The notes beneath the pieces were generated by a model. That model was not told where the DNA came from, made no database searches, and saw only the letters and a list, made by a program, of their open reading frames with translations. From positions 1 to 10,277 of the forward strand of contig JBILTL010000072.1 in the NCBI GenBank assembly GCA_044371535.1: a stretch of 10,277 bases of DNA, in the 5' to 3' direction. Source of the DNA: CAIZGX01 sp044371535. Lineage in GTDB: Bacteria; Bacteroidota; Bacteroidia; Flavobacteriales_D; Sanyastnellaceae. The translations under genes were made by a program, and so were the position numbers. Positions 7,350-10,277 of the stretch are shown here, in pieces; positions within the stretch are counted from its first letter, which is position 1, and each line of letters opens with the position of its first letter.

Positions 7350-7445
7350 AGTGTTGTGATTAAGAGTTTTTCAAAAAAAACATTTTCTTCGCTTCTTTTT
7401 ACAACAGATTCCAATGGTTTTCAATACTGAAGTGTTAATTGCGTG
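7350..7445. other. Divergent intergenic region without a gene
   Basis: About 95 bp between the minus-strand microprotein ORFs and the plus-strand lipoprotein promoter. It is AT-rich, with an A8 run at 7373-7380 that forms part of a weak AT-only inverted repeat (GTTTTT/AAAAAC, 7366-7381). I see no convincing minus-strand promoter, no RNA gene and no further ORF here. Confidence 0.6.
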
Positions 7446-7475
7446 TTGTGAAAATGCGGGGAGGTCTTAACTTTG
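7446..7475 (+). promoter_or_regulatory. Putative promoter (TTG-N19-TAACTTTG) of the lipoprotein gene
   Basis: TTG at 7446-7448, a 19 nt spacer, then TAACTTTG at 7468-7475 is a full match to the Bacteroidota consensus. Transcription would start near 7479-7481, which makes the GTG at 7481 the first usable start and the mRNA leaderless or nearly so. The spacer contains GGGGAGG (7458-7464), which looks like a Shine-Dalgarno site but would be upstream of the transcript and is 16 nt from the GTG. Confidence 0.6.
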
Positions 7476-7480
7476 TCTCC

Positions 7481-8845
7481 GTGATAAAAGAAATTCGACA
7501 TATTTGGTTTGCTTCAGCTGTTGTTGTTTTTACATCAATGTTGCTTGTAAGTTGCTCTACTTATAAGTCGCAGCTTCATGATGCAAAGGAGTATGAAGAT
7601 GCTCGAATGTATTCAAAGGCATTGAGTCTCTATTCCGAACTGCTTGTGAGAAAGGAAACGAAAGAAGCGCTTATCGGTAAGAAGCGCGTTGTAGAGGCCA
7701 TTATTAGAGAGAATTACGACGGGCCTATTCGAATGTTGTGCATGCAAGAGAAGCTTTGCGAAGCGGAACAACTTTATTCGGAACTTTCGACGTTCGTTGA
7801 AAAGAATAAATCCTTGGATGTGAAGGAGCCTTATGGTCTGAAAGACTTTATTGTTCAATCTAAACGCAATTATTGTGAGTCTTTGTATAAGCAGGCCGAG
7901 GCAGATGTTCTCGCATTTAAGTATGATGATGCCAGAGTTAAGCTCAATGTTATTAGAAGTTTCTTCGAAGACTTTCCAAATGTGGATTATCTCGAAAGTT
8001 TGTGTGTGTTGTATCCTAATTATTATCTCGCGACTAAATCTCTTAACGAAGGACGACTTCGCGACGCTTATAAAGCATTAAAGAAAATTGAGTCGATTGA
8101 CCCGTCTTTCAAAGATTCTAAGCAAATGTTAGAGACCTGTTTGAAACAGGGGCGAATTACAGTCGCTTATGTTTCGGTGGATCGTGACAATGTAAATAAC
8201 GAAGTGGAGAAAGAAATGGGAGCTCACATTATGCAATCGTTGCTCGATAACAAAGACCCGTTTTTGACGCTATTAGACCGTGACTACACATCGAAATTGT
8301 TGGAAGAGCAGAAGTTGGGTATGTCGGGTCTTTACGATGAGAAGACTTTGATTCAAGCCGGAAAGTTAGTAGGTGCCCAGTACATTTTGTTGGGAGAAAT
8401 AATAGAGTATACAGCGGATCAGAAATTGAATGACTACGGATTCAAGAAAGGTTATTTAGGGAAGACCATAGGCGACACCAAGGTGAAGTATCGTCAGTGG
8501 AACAAGAAGTTTTCGTTGCAGATGAAATACAGAATTAGCATGGTTGATTCAGAGACTGGAGAGACGTTATTCAATTCTGTATATCCGTTGAATAAGGTCA
8601 GTGAGATTGAGTGGGCGGAATACAACGGCGATTACAAGATGGTCTATCCGGGTTATTGGAATTGGGAGTTAATCAAAACGGGCGAGGACCGTGTAGATAT
8701 TACGAAGTACAATGAGCTACAGAAGTTATTTACCCAGAAGCCGATGGGAAATGAATTGAATCAGTTGCGCACGAATTTCATGATAGAGCTATCTGGTGTT
8801 GTTAAGCGTGGAGTGGAGACAAAGATTATTGAAGCGACACCTTAA
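7481..8845 (+). CDS. Lipoprotein with TPR-like repeats and a CsgG/LpoB-like domain
   Basis: A 454-residue envelope lipoprotein. The signal (MIKEIRHIWF, hydrophobic core, lipobox LVSC) gives lipidated Cys25. Residues about 32-220 are helical with TPR-like pieces such as ARMYSKALSLYSELL (41-55) and EGRLRDAYKALKKIESIDPS (190-209). From about 225 a CsgG-like domain starts: ITVAYVSVD, then LLDRDYTSKLLEEQKL (264-279), GKLVGAQYILLGEI (294-307) and, later, VDSETGETLFNSVY (355-368). This order (a strand, then E/R-x-x-LLxEQ, GKLxGAxYxxxG, and a TGE turn) is what CsgG and the LpoB-type activators share. CsgG itself forms the curlin export pore; I see no curli genes, so a pore, a scaffold or a synthase activator are all open. 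GTG 7481 fits the promoter; ATG 7454 would add nine residues. The stop overlaps that of coaE on the other strand. Confidence 0.8.
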   Translation: MIKEIRHIWFASAVVVFTSMLLVSCSTYKSQLHDAKEYEDARMYSKALSLYSELLVRKETKEALIGKKRVVEAIIRENYDGPIRMLCMQEKLCEAEQLYSELSTFVEKNKSLDVKEPYGLKDFIVQSKRNYCESLYKQAEADVLAFKYDDARVKLNVIRSFFEDFPNVDYLESLCVLYPNYYLATKSLNEGRLRDAYKALKKIESIDPSFKDSKQMLETCLKQGRITVAYVSVDRDNVNNEVEKEMGAHIMQSLLDNKDPFLTLLDRDYTSKLLEEQKLGMSGLYDEKTLIQAGKLVGAQYILLGEIIEYTADQKLNDYGFKKGYLGKTIGDTKVKYRQWNKKFSLQMKYRISMVDSETGETLFNSVYPLNKVSEIEWAEYNGDYKMVYPGYWNWELIKTGEDRVDITKYNELQKLFTQKPMGNELNQLRTNFMIELSGVVKRGVETKIIEATP

Positions 8846-9450
8846 GCGTTAAGCTTTTCATGAATGGCAAGAATGCCATTCAGTATACTATTCCCGTCAT
8901 TATTCTCAATTATGAATAGTTTGTTGGAAGGGAATTTCTCGTTTTTCTTTTGAAGCGAATCGCGTTTGTTGAATTCTTCTTCTGTAAGTCCGCTTCGAAG
9001 GATAACGCGCTGAAGGCGCGTTTCTCTGTTTGCGTTTACTTCAATTAACCAATCGCAATTTTCGGGTTGAAACGAATCGGCCAATGCCGCTTCGCGAATG
9101 ATGTACTTGGTGTTTTGCTTGGCTTTCCAGGAGGAAAATTTGTTTTGGACAAAATTATGAATGAGCTTTTCTAGGCGAAGCCTTTTTTCTACGTTCGAAA
9201 AAATGATGGAAGCGATTTCAGATTTCCAAGAGTCTTTTGAAAAGTCTAAATGAACATCTTCCGAGGCACCTTTCGAAGAACCTTCGGAAGAACTTAAAAT
9301 ATCCCGTACTTCATTTTGAATGGAAGGTATGGCATATGCTTTCTTGGCTTCTTCGTCGGAATTGAAAACAGGAATTCCAAGTGCAACGAAGGCCTTAGCA
9401 ACTGTAGATTTTCCTGACCCGATATTTCCTGTTAATCCTACTACTTCCAT
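8842..9450 (-). CDS. coaE: Dephospho-CoA kinase
   Basis: Catalyses the last step of coenzyme A synthesis: ATP phosphorylates the 3'-hydroxyl of dephospho-CoA in the cytoplasm. The 202-residue protein has the family length. The P-loop is GNIGSGKST (8-16), followed by ALGIPVFNSDEEAKKAY (23-39) in place of the usual D-A-D motif, then LRLEKLIHNFV (91-101, usually IHHP-V), IIREAALADSF (117-127), DWLIEVNANRETRLQRVILR (133-152) and IIENNDGNSIL (180-190), which matches the C-terminal NNG motif. Residues 53-65 are a Ser/Gly/Glu-rich stretch that I do not recall from the family. Start ATG 9450. The gene is divergent from rpe across 45 bp and convergent with the lipoprotein gene. A TACTTTTG box at 9507-9500 inside rpe could be its -7 element, but no -33 TTG is evident. 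Confidence 0.93.
   Translation of the reverse strand: MEVVGLTGNIGSGKSTVAKAFVALGIPVFNSDEEAKKAYAIPSIQNEVRDILSSSEGSSKGASEDVHLDFSKDSWKSEIASIIFSNVEKRLRLEKLIHNFVQNKFSSWKAKQNTKYIIREAALADSFQPENCDWLIEVNANRETRLQRVILRSGLTEEEFNKRDSLQKKNEKFPSNKLFIIENNDGNSILNGILAIHEKLNA
8861..8882. other. 9 bp perfect hairpin near the convergent gene ends
   Basis: TGAATGGCA and TGCCATTCA pair perfectly around the 4 nt loop AGAA, starting 16 nt after the lipoprotein stop. It lies inside the last codons of coaE. A hairpin just after a stop suggests an end for the plus-strand transcript, but no T-run follows on the plus strand and none precedes it usefully on the minus strand, so a Rho-independent terminator is only weakly supported. 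Confidence 0.35.
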
Positions 9451-9483
9451 GGAAAAAATAATTCAAGCTAACAAAACGAAATG

Positions 9484-9491
9484 TATCTTTG
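9484..9491 (+). promoter_or_regulatory. Putative -7 promoter box (TATCTTTG) of rpe
   Basis: TATCTTTG fits TAnnTTTG and ends 5 nt before the ATG at 9496, so the predicted mRNA starts at or next to the AUG. A TTC, not TTG, stands 19 nt upstream, so the -33 element is weak. The position in the 45 bp divergent gap supports a role in rpe transcription. Confidence 0.5.
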
Positions 9492-9495
9492 CCGC

Positions 9496-10167
9496 ATGTC
9501 AAAAGTAAACGAAGTTCTTATAGCTCCATCGGTTTTATCTGCCGATTTTGCAAATCTTCAGCGCGATATCGAAATGATTAATGCGTCTGCAGCGGATTGG
9601 TTTCATGTCGATGTAATGGATGGTGTTTTCGTTCCGAACATTTCTTTCGGAATGCCGGTTATTAAGGCACTTAAAAAGCATGCGACTAAGCCATTGGATG
9701 TCCACTTAATGATTGTTCAACCGGAACGTTATATAGCAGATTTCAAAGCGGTGGGTGCCGATATTTTAACTGTTCATGCGGAGGCTTGTACACATCTTCA
9801 CAGAACCATTCAAGCAATTAAAGCTGAGGGAATGAAGGCTGGTGTGGCATTAAACCCCCATACACCATTAAGCGCTATTGAAGAGGTATTGGAAGATGTT
9901 GATTTGATCTTAATAATGTCGGTGAATCCTGGTTTTGGAGGACAACAGTTTATTGAAAATACCTATTCTAAATTGGAGCGTTTGAAGGCGATGTTAGCGA
10001 ATACCACAAATAAGCCGGCTGTTGAAGTCGATGGTGGTGTGAATGCGACGAATGCGCCGAAACTAAAGGCGGCTGGTGCTACAGCGTTGGTGGCAGGTAA
10101 CTTTGTGTTTTCAAGTTCGAATCCAACAAACACAATACAAGAATTAAAAATGTCTGTCAATGGCTAA
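9496..10167 (+). CDS. rpe: Ribulose-phosphate 3-epimerase
   Basis: Interconverts D-ribulose 5-phosphate and D-xylulose 5-phosphate in the non-oxidative pentose phosphate pathway; cytoplasmic, metal-dependent TIM barrel. The 223-residue protein has the family length and every expected site: IAPSVLSADFANL (9-21, Ser12), WFHVDVMDGVFVPN (35-48, metal ligand His37 and catalytic Asp39), DVHLMI (68-73, His70), MSVNPGFGGQ (141-150, phosphate side), AVEVDGGVN (175-183, Asp179, the second acid/base) and LVAGNFVF (198-205, phosphate binding). The frame is open five codons further up to ATG 9481, but that stretch contains the TATCTTTG box and the family starts near IAPS, so ATG 9496 is preferred. The last codons overlap the next gene by 8 nt. 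A complete housekeeping enzyme; the call is secure. Confidence 0.97.
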   Translation: MSKVNEVLIAPSVLSADFANLQRDIEMINASAADWFHVDVMDGVFVPNISFGMPVIKALKKHATKPLDVHLMIVQPERYIADFKAVGADILTVHAEACTHLHRTIQAIKAEGMKAGVALNPHTPLSAIEEVLEDVDLILIMSVNPGFGGQQFIENTYSKLERLKAMLANTTNKPAVEVDGGVNATNAPKLKAAGATALVAGNFVFSSSNPTNTIQELKMSVNG

Positions 10168-10277
10168 GAAAAATAGTGGAGTTAATTTGTTCAAGTTCCG
10201 TGTAATCATGGACACAGAACAGGATGTTTTTCGCGATATTGAAATTGAAACAGAATCGAATTTCGATGCTTTGCACA
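10160..10277 (+). CDS. IS1096-passenger TnpR / plasmid pRiA4b ORF-3-like protein (partial)
   Basis: The first 39 codons of a gene that runs off the right edge. The ATG at 10160 lies inside the last codons of rpe and overlaps it by 8 nt in another frame, so the two are probably co-transcribed and translationally coupled. The product opens MAKKNSGVNLFKFRVIMD and continues TEQDVFRDIEIETESNFDAL. The pattern FRVxxD-x5-VFRDIEI followed by an acidic stretch and FxxLH is typical of the Bacteroidota proteins annotated as IS1096 element passenger TnpR or pRiA4b ORF-3-like, a small beta-rich fold of unknown function. Despite the name there is no sign of a mobile element here; these genes often stand among housekeeping genes. 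Only the N-terminus is visible, so the call depends on that motif. Confidence 0.65.
   Translation, partial: MAKKNSGVNLFKFRVIMDTEQDVFRDIEIETESNFDALH

Noticed and set aside
7366..7381. AT-only inverted repeat GTTTTT/AAAAAC with an A8 run
   Set aside because: A weak stem made of homopolymer runs; too easily produced by base composition to call a terminator or a phase-variable tract.
10160..10277. A transposon or plasmid remnant, suggested by the IS1096/pRiA4b name of the protein family
   Set aside because: No inverted repeats, transposase or target duplication is visible, and the gene is tightly coupled to rpe; the family name is historical.

Overview
The window looks like chromosomal DNA of a Bacteroidota member, probably of the Flavobacteriales. 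It is moderately AT-rich and has no usable Shine-Dalgarno sites. Its promoter-like sites fit the Bacteroidota TTG-N19/20-TAnnTTTG consensus, and the proteins (GH92 glycosidase, S9A prolyl oligopeptidase lipoprotein, YbiT-type ABC-F, IS1096-passenger-like protein) are typical of the phylum. I see no mobile element, CRISPR array, tRNA or rRNA.

Left part, 1-7349, all on the minus strand. In transcription order, right to left, it holds two unrecognised single-helix microproteins of 24 and 36 residues, a 2'-5' RNA ligase-like (2H phosphoesterase fold) protein without its catalytic HxT motifs, an MFS transporter, a prolyl-oligopeptidase lipoprotein, a secreted GH92 glycosidase (alpha-mannosidase family), and the first 279 codons of a YbiT-like ABC-F ATPase that runs off the left edge. 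The packing is tight: 1 nt between the microproteins, 12 nt to the 2H gene, 11 nt to the MFS gene (bridged by a hairpin), then 1 nt at each of the next two junctions. The ABC-F gene follows a 45 bp gap with its own -7-like box. The transporter, peptidase and glycosidase form a plausible module for using glycoproteins or mannosylated peptides: GH92 trims mannose, the peptidase cuts proline-containing peptides at the envelope, and the MFS protein imports an unknown product.

Middle part, 7350-8845. A divergent intergenic region leads to a plus-strand lipoprotein gene with TPR-like repeats followed by a CsgG/LpoB-like domain. It converges tail to tail on coaE, and the two stop codons share one TTAA.

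Right part, 8842-10277. coaE (dephospho-CoA kinase, minus) and rpe (ribulose-phosphate 3-epimerase, plus) are divergent over 45 bp. The rpe stop overlaps the start of a partial IS1096-passenger/pRiA4b ORF-3-like gene that runs off the right edge.

The points most worth a second look are the microprotein pair, the active-site-less 2H protein, the hairpin between the 2H and MFS genes, and three -7 boxes placed only 5-8 nt from the start codon, which suggest leaderless or nearly leaderless mRNAs.
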